Assembly (NCBI GenBank): GCA_012960535.1
Contig: DUBB01000031.1
Coordinates: 196,606-260,605 of the forward strand
Reading direction: 5' to 3'
DNA length: 64,000 bases
DNA from: Gammaproteobacteria bacterium
Lineage (GTDB): Bacteria > Pseudomonadota > Gammaproteobacteria > Pseudomonadales > Azotimanducaceae
Shown: in pieces, positions 34,360 to 42,929 of the stretch
Layout of the letters: every line of letters starts with the position of its first letter
Numbering within the stretch: the stretch's first letter is position 1
Position numbers and translations under genes: made by a program
Notes under the pieces: generated by a model
What the model was told of the DNA's origin: nothing
Database searches by the model: none
The model's input: the letters and a program-made list of their open reading frames with translations, nothing else

Positions 34360-35094
34360 CTAAACATCGGTGGGCAAACGATTATTGGAGGCAATACCAG
34401 CACCATTTTTTCTGTATTGGGCTTTCCTCTCCTCACTGAACTGGTCAATCTCCTCGCTTGGCACACCGAATGAGATACCACGTTCAACGCCGGGTCTTGC
34501 CCGGACTCGCCGCACCCACTCCAGCACACGAGGTTTACTGGTGATATCAACCTTGGACCATTTCCATGAGCGTACCCAGCACCAGACCGAAATATCAGCC
34601 ACCGTAAAACTATCCCCGCAGATATAATCATGCGCTTGCAATTGTCGGTCCAGCACGGCTACCAGTCGCAGTGCCTCTCTGCCAAATCTCTCGATCGGAT
34701 GGGCTTTTTGCTCTTCCGTGGCATCAGCGATATATCGGGTATAACTTAATTTATTACCAAAAATAGGGCCAATATTAGCGGCCTGCCAGTAGAGCCAGGG
34801 AATCACGCGCCAACGGGCTTCACCCTGCGGAAACAAGCCTGTCGGAAAAGTTTCTCCCAGATACTGCAGGATGGCGCAGCTTTCCATGAGCGCTATGCCA
34901 TTATGCACCAGCGCTGGTATCTTCTGGTTTGGACAAATCGTAGTAAAGGCTTCCGAAAACTGCTCACCTCTGGACAAATCGATGCTGTGCATATTAGTTT
35001 CAGGCAGGTCCACACCGGCTTCAAGAAGCTCTTCGATCATTATCGAGATTTTCCACCCGTTGGGAGTTGCAGCTGTATAAACGTCAAGACTCAT
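34360..35094 (-). CDS. Glutathione S-transferase (YfcG/Ure2p-like)
   Basis: A 244-residue GST from the second of two adjacent ATGs (35094), 7 bp after GGA. The thioredoxin-like domain begins MSLDVYTAATPNGWKI, with the TPNGWK active-site style of Nu/YfcG-type GSTs, then NQKIPALV and MESCAILQYLGE for glutathione binding. The helical domain has the N-capping segment FTVADIS. Such enzymes reduce disulfides or cleave ethers and aryl glutathione adducts. It converges on the racemase-family gene. Confidence 0.88.
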   Translation of the reverse strand: MSLDVYTAATPNGWKISIMIEELLEAGVDLPETNMHSIDLSRGEQFSEAFTTICPNQKIPALVHNGIALMESCAILQYLGETFPTGLFPQGEARWRVIPWLYWQAANIGPIFGNKLSYTRYIADATEEQKAHPIERFGREALRLVAVLDRQLQAHDYICGDSFTVADISVWCWVRSWKWSKVDITSKPRVLEWVRRVRARPGVERGISFGVPSEEIDQFSEERKAQYRKNGAGIASNNRLPTDV

Positions 35095-35172
35095 CATCGA
35101 TTCCAGCAACCATGTAGTTGAAATCTTACCTCGATTCCCCACTCAGAATTCGCTTTTCAAAAACCCTATTTA

Positions 35173-35454
35173 TTAATCGCCACCGAGCACAAAAATGGCA
35201 TCCAGAGCCTGTTCTCTGATAGGCACCAGCGCCTGGTATTCGGCAGAATCAAAAAATCCCCTTGCTGCCTGCCTATCGGGGAATTCAATGACCACCAGCA
35301 TTTTATGAGGCGACTGACCTACAAGCACTTCAGCCGGACTGCGATTGACAATGGCACCACCATGATCAGCAATGACTTTGCCCGCCTTACCAGCATATTC
35401 TGCCATCTTATCCTGATCCAAAATCGTGCCATTAACACAAATATAGCCGCTCAT
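35173..35454 (-). CDS. DUF1330 domain protein
   Basis: A 93-residue single-domain protein with the ferredoxin-like DUF1330 pattern: GYICVNGTI at the start, HGGAIVNRSPAEVLVG in the middle, then MLVVIEFPDRQAARGFFDSAEYQAL, which is the best-known block (given here in part). No reaction is established for the family. It is upstream of the GST gene on the same strand and may be read with it. Confidence 0.88.
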   Translation of the reverse strand: MSGYICVNGTILDQDKMAEYAGKAGKVIADHGGAIVNRSPAEVLVGQSPHKMLVVIEFPDRQAARGFFDSAEYQALVPIREQALDAIFVLGGD

Positions 35455-35588
35455 AGTTTTATCCTTTTCTTATGCGTTTGTTATGATCTCATATTACGAG
35501 TCTTGTAATGATCTAAACAATGATTTATGCCGGTAGTGACTCATTCACCGGGAAAAGCAAACAGCTGATCAGCCGGCACCGATATTCA

Positions 35589-36629
35589 CTATGCCAACTT
35601 ACGCACTTCAGGCAGCACATGTTGACCATATAGTTCAAGCGACTGCATCACCCGAGGCCAGGGCTGACCGCCGTAATCTCCCTGATAAATAAAACGATCA
35701 CATCCCGACATTTCACATAACTGGGCAATTTTGTCTAACACCTGCTGGGGGCTGCCTACCGCAATCACGCATTCCTGAGCACCCAGATTTGTGATTCTAG
35801 GGGGTAATTCAACGTCCTTTTCAGCCATATCAAAGCGTTTTGAAAAAACCCACCGCTGAAAGTTAAACTGGTATTGCGCCAGGTGTTTTCGTGCGGCCTG
35901 GGAGGATTCCGCTATATGGCAGTGGGCCAACAGGGTGATCTTTGGCTGATGGCTGTGACCGCATTTTTCCCACTCCTGGTGGTAGCGCGATACCATCGGT
36001 TTTAACTGCTCCAGATCAAAAGCCAAACCAGTCAAAACCAGATTCAGCCCCAGTTTTGCGGGCACTATGGTTGCCTCCGGGTTACTACAAGATACATAAA
36101 CCGGCGGATGGGGTTGTTGAACTGGGCGAGGTTGCAATGTTATTCCTGCCAGAGGGGCTCGAAACTGGCCATGCCAATGCAAATCACGCTCTGTCCACAG
36201 CCTTAACAACAGCTCTAAACCCTCCTGCTGACGCGTTGCCGCATCTGCAGCATTCTGGCCGAAGTGTTGGTAAACCTTTGGCTCAACGCCCTTACCAACC
36301 CACATTTCAGCGCGCCCGTCGGATATGACATCAAGCGTTGCAAAATCTTCTGCCAAACGAACCGGATCATGATGAGGAAGCAGGGTGACCCCTGTTGCCA
36401 GCCTGACTTTTTCCGTTTTTGCTGCAAACCAGGCCAGGAATAGCTGCGGTACTGACATAATAAAATCACTGAAGTGGTGCTCACCGACCACAATAGTATC
36501 AAAGCCGAGGGGTTCAGCCCGGGAAAGATATTCAAAAATATTGCTGTGTCTTTCTTCCTGTGAAGTGCGCTGCCCCGTCAATGGATCGGCAACATGATCA
36601 CCCAGTGTACACAAACCTTGTTGCATCAT
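35589..36629 (-). CDS. Luciferase-like flavin monooxygenase (LLM class)
   Basis: A 346-residue bacterial-luciferase-family TIM barrel. Typical segments are FDTIVVGEHHFSDF, VRLATGVTLLPHHDP, AEDFATLDVISDGRAEMWVGKG and VGSPQQVLDKIAQL. It would use FMNH2 supplied by a separate reductase to oxidise an organic substrate. Its start overlaps the stop of the NTF2-like gene as ATGA. An NTF2-like partner next to an LLM gene suggests a shared small-molecule substrate, not named here. Confidence 0.9.
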   Translation of the reverse strand: MMQQGLCTLGDHVADPLTGQRTSQEERHSNIFEYLSRAEPLGFDTIVVGEHHFSDFIMSVPQLFLAWFAAKTEKVRLATGVTLLPHHDPVRLAEDFATLDVISDGRAEMWVGKGVEPKVYQHFGQNAADAATRQQEGLELLLRLWTERDLHWHGQFRAPLAGITLQPRPVQQPHPPVYVSCSNPEATIVPAKLGLNLVLTGLAFDLEQLKPMVSRYHQEWEKCGHSHQPKITLLAHCHIAESSQAARKHLAQYQFNFQRWVFSKRFDMAEKDVELPPRITNLGAQECVIAVGSPQQVLDKIAQLCEMSGCDRFIYQGDYGGQPWPRVMQSLELYGQHVLPEVRKLA

Positions 36630-37024
36630 CTCACGTACTTCCAGTAAGTATCTTTTCGAATAATCAGCTTATTGCGAACCGGATACAGATCGACAACCTT
36701 TGCATGGAAAGGCGTGCCAGAATCAATACCGCTGATCGTAAAAGTCTGCACCAGCAGATCATCGCCGGCGACCCGTTCCTGCATTTCCTGATAGCGTGTC
36801 TGCTGCCACTGCTTACCTCTTCTGGTCAGCTCTTCAAGCAACTCATCAATACCCTTCAAAACATGCCCGTTAGGCGAATCATCCACGGAGTGTGACATAT
36901 GCTGATGCCACTCAAAGTCGTGGCTGGTAACCGCTAACAACTCGCTGCGATCGGCTCTGCCATAAGCAAGCCGAAATCGTTTCATCAGATCGAGCAAAAA
37001 AATTGAAGACATAGCATAACTCAT
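36626..37024 (-). CDS. SnoaL/NTF2-like protein
   Basis: A 132-residue protein from Met 37024 (Met 37012 also possible; AAGG lies upstream at a longish distance). The pattern LMKRFRLAYGRADRSEL at the start, then EWHQHM, and a strand-rich end (LIIRKDTYWKY) suggests the cone-shaped NTF2-like fold, whose members are isomerases, dehydratases, cyclases or binding proteins. A longer frame to 37165 adds a hydrophobic piece without ribosome site and is less likely. Overlaps the LLM gene by 4 bp. Confidence 0.65.
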   Translation of the reverse strand: MSYAMSSIFLLDLMKRFRLAYGRADRSELLAVTSHDFEWHQHMSHSVDDSPNGHVLKGIDELLEELTRRGKQWQQTRYQEMQERVAGDDLLVQTFTISGIDSGTPFHAKVVDLYPVRNKLIIRKDTYWKYVR

Positions 37025-37597
37025 TTGCAATGAATACCTTGAGGCTACCAAAAGAATCATGCCAGGTCGAGAATCCTTCCAGTCTCTGAAACGCGGGTCT
37101 ATCGGTGGGTCACAAATTGCAACAGCAACAGCGAAAAACACTACGACGAACTGATTTGTTACCAAAATATGCGGGACTAAAGATGTTCCTGACCTGAGAA
37201 GTAAACTATCGATGATTTAATATCGATGATTCAATAAAGACCCTTGAGATCTCTTCTATTCGCCCTGTATTCGCCCTGGGCCTCTGCCCCTAAAAGCTTA
37301 ACTACGCCGGTCTTCCACCACGCTCTGCCATGCCCTAACAACAAGGTTGAAGCCAGCTATCAGACTGCGTATGAACCCACTTTAAACTTTGGACCATTGA
37401 CTGAAAGCATCCACACTCATAGCCAATCTGGCTCAAGACGGTTATCCTTTCAGTCATTTCAGGCAGGGTTGTGGTATGGGGCTGTTACCCCATAGGAAAA
37501 ATCAGGCATACTTATCAACATGAAAGCCTGTCAACAAGGTCAAGGCTGCGGTCGTTCAAATAGACAGTCATCTCAATGCTAAAGGGAAACAGATGCC
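37025..37597. other. Divergent intergenic region with a tandem repeat
   Basis: No gene is accepted between the NTF2-like gene and the acyl-CoA synthetase gene. It holds the 14-bp tandem repeat at 37207-37234 and two ATTCGCCCTG units about 10 bp apart near 37258-37279. Promoters in both directions are expected, but none was resolved. Confidence 0.4.
37207..37234. repeat. Two-copy tandem direct repeat, 14 bp
   Basis: TATCGATGATTTAA (37207-37220) is followed at once by TATCGATGATTCAA (37221-37234), 13 of 14 bases equal. Upstream of divergent genes, it may be a doubled binding site or a slippage duplication. Confidence 0.75.
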
Positions 37598-39265
37598 ATG
37601 GCAGAAGCGCAATTCAGCGGAACTACAGCAAAACAACTGACCACCACTATTGGCCAGCATCTGGATGCTGTGGCGACAGAAAACCCCGAGCACACGGCGC
37701 TTATTGTGCCTCACCAGGGTATTCGATGGAGCTACAGAGAATTTGCCCGTGAGGTTGACCGATTCGCCAAGGGGATGCTCGCCCTGGGAATTCAGCCAGG
37801 TGATCGTGTCGGTATCTGGTCGCCTAATCGCTACGAATGGGTGCTGACCCAGTTTGCAACGGCCAAGATTGGGGCCCTCATGGTATGTATTAATCCAGCT
37901 TACAGACTGTATGAGCTTGAATATGCATTGAATAAAGTCGGTTGCAAGGCGATAGTTGCCGCCGAAAGCTTCAAAACCAGTTACTACCTGAAAATGCTGG
38001 AAGAACTGGCCCCGGAACTCAGCCTTTGCAATCCTGGGCAGTTGAAGTCGAAAAAATTACCACACCTTGAGATCGTCATCCGTATGGGCCAGGCAACCTC
38101 CGCTGGCATGTTTAACTTCGGCTCCGTGTGCGATATGGGCCAAGACAACGAATCTGCCAGACTGGCAGAACTTGCAGTGACCCTGCAGCCCGGTGATAAC
38201 ATCAATATCCAGTTTACCAGCGGCACAACCGGCATGCCCAAGGGAGCAACCCTTTCGCACACCAACATCCTCAACAATGCCTACCATGCCGGCAACAGTA
38301 TGCACTTTACAGCCGATGACATACTCTGCATTCCCGTTCCCATGTATCACTGTTTCGGCATGGTGCTCGGCACACTGCTGTGTGTTGCCCAGGGAGCAAC
38401 CATGGTTCTGCCCTGTGAAGTCTTCGACCCTGAGCCAGTGTTACGGGCCGTACAGGATGAAAAGTGCACGGCGCTGCATGGTGTACCTACCATGTTTATC
38501 GCCGAGTTGGATCTACCAACCTTCAGGGAGTTTGATGTCAGCAGCCTCAGAACGGGCATTATCGCCGGTTCAACCTGCCCCATTGAACTAATGAAAAGAC
38601 TGATCAGTGACATGGATCTGACAGAAATCGTCATCGGCTATGGCCAGACCGAGTGCAGCCCTCTTAATTCAATGACGGCTATTGAAGATTCATTTGAACG
38701 CCGGGTAACCACGGTCGGCCGACCCCACACCAACTGGGAGATGAAAATAACCCGCGAAGATGGTGCAACGGCAGCCTTTGGTGAAACCGGAGAAGTCTGT
38801 TCCCGCGGCTACGGCGTGATGCAGGGTTACTGGGATGATGAGGAAAGAACCGCTGATACCATTGATGTCCAGGGATGGTTACATTCAGGCGACCTGGGTG
38901 AAATGGATCAGGATGGTTTCGTCAAAATCACCGGTCGTATCAAAGATATGATTATTCGGGGTGGAGAAAATATTTACCCCAGGGAAATCGAAGAATTCCT
39001 CTATACGCACCCTGAAATTCAGGAAGTTCAGGTATTTGGTGTCCTCGATGACAAGTACGGTGAACAGGTCGCAGCCTGGATTCAATTAAAGGAAGGTTCC
39101 AATCTGACAGATGATGAGATTCGGGAATTCTGCTCAGGTCAGATCACGCACTTCAAGATACCCAGGTATATTAAAATGGTACATGAATTCCCCATGACTG
39201 TGACCGGGAAAATGCAGAAATTTGTCATGCGTGATGCCTTTGCCGAAGAACTGGGGCTTTCCTAG
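37598..39265 (+). CDS. Acyl-CoA synthetase (AMP-forming)
   Basis: A 555-residue ANL-superfamily ligase of the FadD/medium-chain acyl-CoA synthetase type. Motifs: P-loop TSGTTGMPKG near 207, YGQTECSP, LHSGDLG, the hinge GRIKDMIIRGGENIYPREIE, and the C-terminal catalytic lysine in TVTGKMQKF. AAGGGA precedes the ATG. It would join a carboxylic acid to CoA with ATP; chain length or ring type cannot be inferred. It stands alone and converges on the nitronate monooxygenase-like gene. Confidence 0.92.
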   Translation: MAEAQFSGTTAKQLTTTIGQHLDAVATENPEHTALIVPHQGIRWSYREFAREVDRFAKGMLALGIQPGDRVGIWSPNRYEWVLTQFATAKIGALMVCINPAYRLYELEYALNKVGCKAIVAAESFKTSYYLKMLEELAPELSLCNPGQLKSKKLPHLEIVIRMGQATSAGMFNFGSVCDMGQDNESARLAELAVTLQPGDNINIQFTSGTTGMPKGATLSHTNILNNAYHAGNSMHFTADDILCIPVPMYHCFGMVLGTLLCVAQGATMVLPCEVFDPEPVLRAVQDEKCTALHGVPTMFIAELDLPTFREFDVSSLRTGIIAGSTCPIELMKRLISDMDLTEIVIGYGQTECSPLNSMTAIEDSFERRVTTVGRPHTNWEMKITREDGATAAFGETGEVCSRGYGVMQGYWDDEERTADTIDVQGWLHSGDLGEMDQDGFVKITGRIKDMIIRGGENIYPREIEEFLYTHPEIQEVQVFGVLDDKYGEQVAAWIQLKEGSNLTDDEIREFCSGQITHFKIPRYIKMVHEFPMTVTGKMQKFVMRDAFAEELGLS

Positions 39266-39399
39266 CCAAAAGCCACTTAACCCTGTGGGCAGGCGAGCGC
39301 AGTCGCTCAGGGCCTTAGCAGTAGCAAACTACTTCAAGGCAGGGGAAATCAGCCGTGGCCGTTATCCAATACTGGCATTCAGAGCATCTGCACTAATGC

Positions 39400-40539
39400 C
39401 TAGTCCTCCATAATTCCGCCCAGACGTTCTGATGCTTCAGCGAATTCAGACATGAATTCGAACACAACCGTACGGGCACTGACCGTTGTATTCATTAATC
39501 CAACACCCTGACCAACCCAGTAAGTTGCCAGTTTTTTTGCACCGGGGTCACCTGCTTCGGCTAATTTATCAATCCTTGCCAGTGCTGGTCCGCTGATCAG
39601 GCCCTGTAGCGGCATGGGCAAAGGATCCGGCGCACCTTCGACTTGCCAGGCATCCGTCCAGGGTGAGCGCAGCTGTCGGGTGTATTTGCCGGTACGGCTG
39701 CGCGAGCGGACCGTCTGTCGAGAACTGGCAGAAAGAAACTTTTCCTTAATCACCGGTGCCGTTTCCGCTTCCGCGGTTGTCAGCCACACGGAGCCTGTCC
39801 AGGCGCCTTCTGCGCCCATGGCCATACAGGCCGCCATCTGTTTACCCGTTACTATGCCGCCTGCAGCCAGGATGGGGATATTACGATCATATTCTTTTAA
39901 CGACTCCAGGACTTCGGGAACCAGTACCAGGGTTGACACCTCACCGCAATGACCACCGGCTTCAGTACCCGCAACAATCAGAATATCAACACCTGCGTCA
40001 GCGTGTTTGATGGCATGCTCTCTGGCTCCGGTCAGAGCGCCCACCACCACGCCATGTTCCCTTGCACGATCCATCATCGATTGGGGTGGTACGCCAAGGG
40101 CGTTAACAATCATCTTGATAGGGTGCGCAAAAGCAACGTCCAGACTGGCAGCAATGCCTTCTTCACGCATGTTATTGCCGAAGCTTTCGCTGACCTTACT
40201 ATCCCAAAGACCCGCGGTATCAATACCGTTGCTGGCGAGAATCTGCTCCACGTGTCGCCTGTGTTCCGGGGGCACCCGAGCTTCAATCTCTTCAGGTGTA
40301 AACTCCCCACTTTTATCACTCATACTGGTAGGGACAATTAGGTCGATACCGTAGGGCTTACCGCCTATATGCTGGTCGATCCAGTCAAGCTCTATGGCCA
40401 GCGACTCAGCCGTGTGCCCAACTGCGCCCAGCACACCAAAACCACCTGCCTTGCTGACTTCAACAACAACGTCACGGCAATGACTGAAAGCACACAATGG
40501 AAACTCAACATCCAACATGTCACACACTTTAGATTTCAT
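39400..40539 (-). CDS. Nitronate monooxygenase-like flavoprotein
   Basis: A 379-residue FMN-binding TIM barrel of the NMO/2-nitropropane-dioxygenase family. Blocks: PLCAFSHCRDVVVEVSKAGGFGVLGA at the start (in part), VAGTEAGGHCGE near 190, ILAAGGIVTGKQMAACMAMGAEGAW. AAGGA lies 8 bp before the ATG at 40539; 25 further codons to 40614 have no such support. The usual catalytic histidine block (E-A-G-G-H) is present. Members oxidise nitronates, and relatives act on enoyl-CoA or quinones (FMN-dependent enoyl reductases share the fold). Neighbouring CoA genes keep the latter open. Confidence 0.87.
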   Translation of the reverse strand: MKSKVCDMLDVEFPLCAFSHCRDVVVEVSKAGGFGVLGAVGHTAESLAIELDWIDQHIGGKPYGIDLIVPTSMSDKSGEFTPEEIEARVPPEHRRHVEQILASNGIDTAGLWDSKVSESFGNNMREEGIAASLDVAFAHPIKMIVNALGVPPQSMMDRAREHGVVVGALTGAREHAIKHADAGVDILIVAGTEAGGHCGEVSTLVLVPEVLESLKEYDRNIPILAAGGIVTGKQMAACMAMGAEGAWTGSVWLTTAEAETAPVIKEKFLSASSRQTVRSRSRTGKYTRQLRSPWTDAWQVEGAPDPLPMPLQGLISGPALARIDKLAEAGDPGAKKLATYWVGQGVGLMNTTVSARTVVFEFMSEFAEASERLGGIMED

Positions 40540-40700
40540 TATTCTTTTCCTTATCGGTGAATGAGAGATAATCGCTCGAACCCGCCCGAACATGCAATGA
40601 TCCGGTTGCGTCAATGAGGACTGAAATTGGACTCATCTTATCCAGAACGAGTTATACAACCCCGCTCCTGGCCATGGACCTAGCAAACCCTGTGACGAGA

Positions 40701-41984
40701 CTAAGCTTCATCGTTGCGGCCTGAAGCAGCCATTATCAGAGCAATGGTATCTTCACGGACCCGGGTTGCATGTCGCTCAATTGCTGCGCACTCTTCCTGG
40801 CTCATCCCTAAACGGCTTAACACGTCTGTATTGGCCTCTCCCAGTGCCGGCGGATTCCCTTTGGCACTACCAGGGGTGTCGCTGAGGGTCACCAGATTAC
40901 CGACTGTTTTCCTTTTTCCCAGCCCAGGTATCTCTACCTCTGTCACATACTCATTAACAACACACTGTTCATCTTCGAGTACTTCACTCCAGTCCCTTGC
41001 CCTCTCCCAGATGATTTCGGGTTGTGTATACAAAAAGTCTTCCCATTCCTGGGTTGTTTTCGCTGCAAATATTTCGGTCAGCCGGGCACGGACCTGAATC
41101 GAGTCTTCTTCTGTTAATCCTTCTCCCAGGCGTTGCCCTGGGGTCTGAAACCGAGGATCAATAGCAAGATCAAATGCCTCAGAAAATATACAAAAAGCAT
41201 CCCAGGCTTCATGATCCATGGTCTGCGCGATCATAATGGCACCACCCTCTCTAGTACGATAGACCCCATAAGGGCCTCTGATATTGGGATGATGATTGCC
41301 GTCCCTGGTCAGGGTCGCACCGGTCATACTGACATGGGTCAGCTCCCATTGCTGCATCCACAGGGTCGCACCCAGGGCACTGGTTTGAACCCTTTGCCCA
41401 CCCTGGTATCTCTGCCGGGCGAGCAAGGCGGTGACCACCCCGAGGGCCAATTGCATTGCGCCACCCGTATCAACCACGATAGCACCTAGCAGGCTGGGAT
41501 CTCGATCAGGATAGCCAGTATGATGCACAAGCCCTCCCCGCGTTGCAGCAACACCATCGAGCATAGCCTTGCCACTATCCGGACCCTGGGGACCAAAGCC
41601 ATTGACTGACGCATAAACCAGATCGGGGTACCTACCATGCAATTCATCATAACCAAGACCCATCTTCACTAACGCTGGTTCCCGATAGTTGGTCAGGAAC
41701 ACATCTGCATTTTCCAGCATAAGATACAGGGCCTTTAGACCTGATTCAGTTGCGGCATCAAGACAGACGGATCGCTTTCCACGATTAACAGCGACATACT
41801 GGGGTCCAAGGGTTCCGTCAGGTGTCTCGTTCTGACGACCTCGACCATAACGACTGGCGTCGCCCATGGGTGGTTCAACCTTGATCACCTGCGCACCCAT
41901 ATCGCGCAGGTAAAGCGCCGCTGCCGGACCCTGCACAGCTACGGTCATCTCTATAACGGTAAATCCTTCCAGAGGTTCCGGCAT
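40701..41984 (-). CDS. CaiB/BaiF family III CoA-transferase
   Basis: A 427-residue family III CoA-transferase. Domain start EGFTVIEMTVAVQGPAAA, then GAQVIKVEPP and NRGKRSVCLD; the catalytic aspartate that forms the mixed anhydride is Asp172 in IVVDTGGAMQ. AGGAGACAGG precedes the ATG. It would move CoA between acids through an aspartyl-CoA intermediate. First of several such proteins in this part of the window. Confidence 0.92.
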   Translation of the reverse strand: MPEPLEGFTVIEMTVAVQGPAAALYLRDMGAQVIKVEPPMGDASRYGRGRQNETPDGTLGPQYVAVNRGKRSVCLDAATESGLKALYLMLENADVFLTNYREPALVKMGLGYDELHGRYPDLVYASVNGFGPQGPDSGKAMLDGVAATRGGLVHHTGYPDRDPSLLGAIVVDTGGAMQLALGVVTALLARQRYQGGQRVQTSALGATLWMQQWELTHVSMTGATLTRDGNHHPNIRGPYGVYRTREGGAIMIAQTMDHEAWDAFCIFSEAFDLAIDPRFQTPGQRLGEGLTEEDSIQVRARLTEIFAAKTTQEWEDFLYTQPEIIWERARDWSEVLEDEQCVVNEYVTEVEIPGLGKRKTVGNLVTLSDTPGSAKGNPPALGEANTDVLSRLGMSQEECAAIERHATRVREDTIALIMAASGRNDEA

Positions 41985-42294
41985 CCTGTCTCCTATATCA
42001 CACTGTACTGGCTGAGTAACAAGAATTGCTAATCATGACACAGAAAAATCCTTTTGCTTCCAACTTAAGCAAACCCCGTAAATCCAATTACCTGGCTCGA
42101 AGCATGCAGGCGTACAACACGCCCGCTCAACATCAGTTCCAGCAATCTGCAGAATCGTGTCAACATCTGATCAAAAAACTGTCTTGGATATATATGGATA
42201 TTACTAAGCCCGCACAAAGGTGTATTTGTTTAAAACAGAGTAGGGCGTCCATTCAATTGCCAGGCACTGCTTGTAACCAGCTACCCGGCTACGT
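41985..42294. other. Intergenic stretch with a weak hairpin
   Basis: AACCAG (42275-42280) and CTGGTT (42303-42308) can pair around a region with two CAGCTACC copies, at the 3' end of the Rieske operon on the minus strand. This may end that transcript, though there is no T-run. A plus-strand frame across it overlaps a better minus-strand gene and is not accepted. Confidence 0.35.
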
Positions 42295-42678
42295 TCAGCT
42301 ACCTGGTTCGGATCCCTTAAATGATTTCAGCAGCTGGTACCAGCCGGAACCATTTATTTTAATGGGTAACTGGCCCGCCTTTTCCATTGTTTCTCTATGG
42401 TGGCGGCGACCTTCCCAGGCATCCGGGTCTGCCTGCCACTCATTAAGTACCCGCTCGGCCTGTTCATAACTATCCGCTTCAACCTCGTAGATTGACAGGT
42501 AGTTAGATACCGTCTCACCGTCTAAATGCGGCCCGGCAAGGCTGTAAACACTACCCTTGATGAAATTGGGGCAACGGCTGGTATCTTCAATGTGCTGATC
42601 GATAAACCACTCGTCAAAAATCGCCTGGTCGGCGGCGCTGGTCGGTTCACAGAGCCCTATCAAAACGTACCTTGTCAT
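42295..42678 (-). CDS. Small alpha/beta-barrel-like protein of the Rieske operon
   Basis: A 127-residue protein with beta-alpha-beta pattern (YVLIGLCEP, DEWFIDQHIEDTSRCPNFIKG, NYLSIYEVEAD), which suggests the dimeric alpha-beta barrel (EthD/DUF4286-like) fold. Members often assist or catalyse steps of aromatic and xenobiotic breakdown, and EthD itself accompanies a P450 system. AGGGA stands close to the ATG. Third gene after the Rieske oxygenase gene; function not known. Confidence 0.7.
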   Translation of the reverse strand: MTRYVLIGLCEPTSAADQAIFDEWFIDQHIEDTSRCPNFIKGSVYSLAGPHLDGETVSNYLSIYEVEADSYEQAERVLNEWQADPDAWEGRRHHRETMEKAGQLPIKINGSGWYQLLKSFKGSEPGS

Positions 42679-42695
42679 AGTCCCTGCCTGTTCTG

Positions 42696-42929
42696 TTATT
42701 GCGGGTCCCGGCCTGCCATTCGTGAGTTGGCGAGCTGGCCATCCGGATCAGGATTGTTGGCAATCCAAACACAAAGCTGCGGGTCGGCCTCACGGATATC
42801 ACCAGAGATATGCCTGCCTTCATTGGTGAAAACGCCTACCCGGTTGCCGTTACTCAGGCGGATATTGCCATCCTCGTCTAATTCGTACAAGGTCTCAGGG
42901 TCAAAGGGATGGGTATGAGATAATGCCAT
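42696..42929 (-). CDS. Small protein (77 aa) overlapping the Rieske oxygenase gene
   Basis: A 77-residue acidic soluble protein without signal, cysteine pairs or known motif (one cysteine only). Its ATG shares a base with the Rieske gene stop (TAATG), so the two are translated together. The repeated polar turns (DEDGNIRLSNGNRVGVF) suggest a small beta structure. I do not recognise the family; a small accessory subunit is a guess. Confidence 0.65.
   Translation of the reverse strand: MALSHTHPFDPETLYELDEDGNIRLSNGNRVGVFTNEGRHISGDIREADPQLCVWIANNPDPDGQLANSRMAGRDPQ

Noticed and set aside
39292-39308. Hairpin GAGCG-CAGT-CGCTC between converging genes as a terminator
   Set aside because: Short stem and no T-run on either strand; too weak to list as a feature.
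42026-42469. 147-codon plus-strand frame overlapping the barrel-like gene
   Set aside because: The minus-strand gene has an operon place and fold-like pattern; this frame does not.
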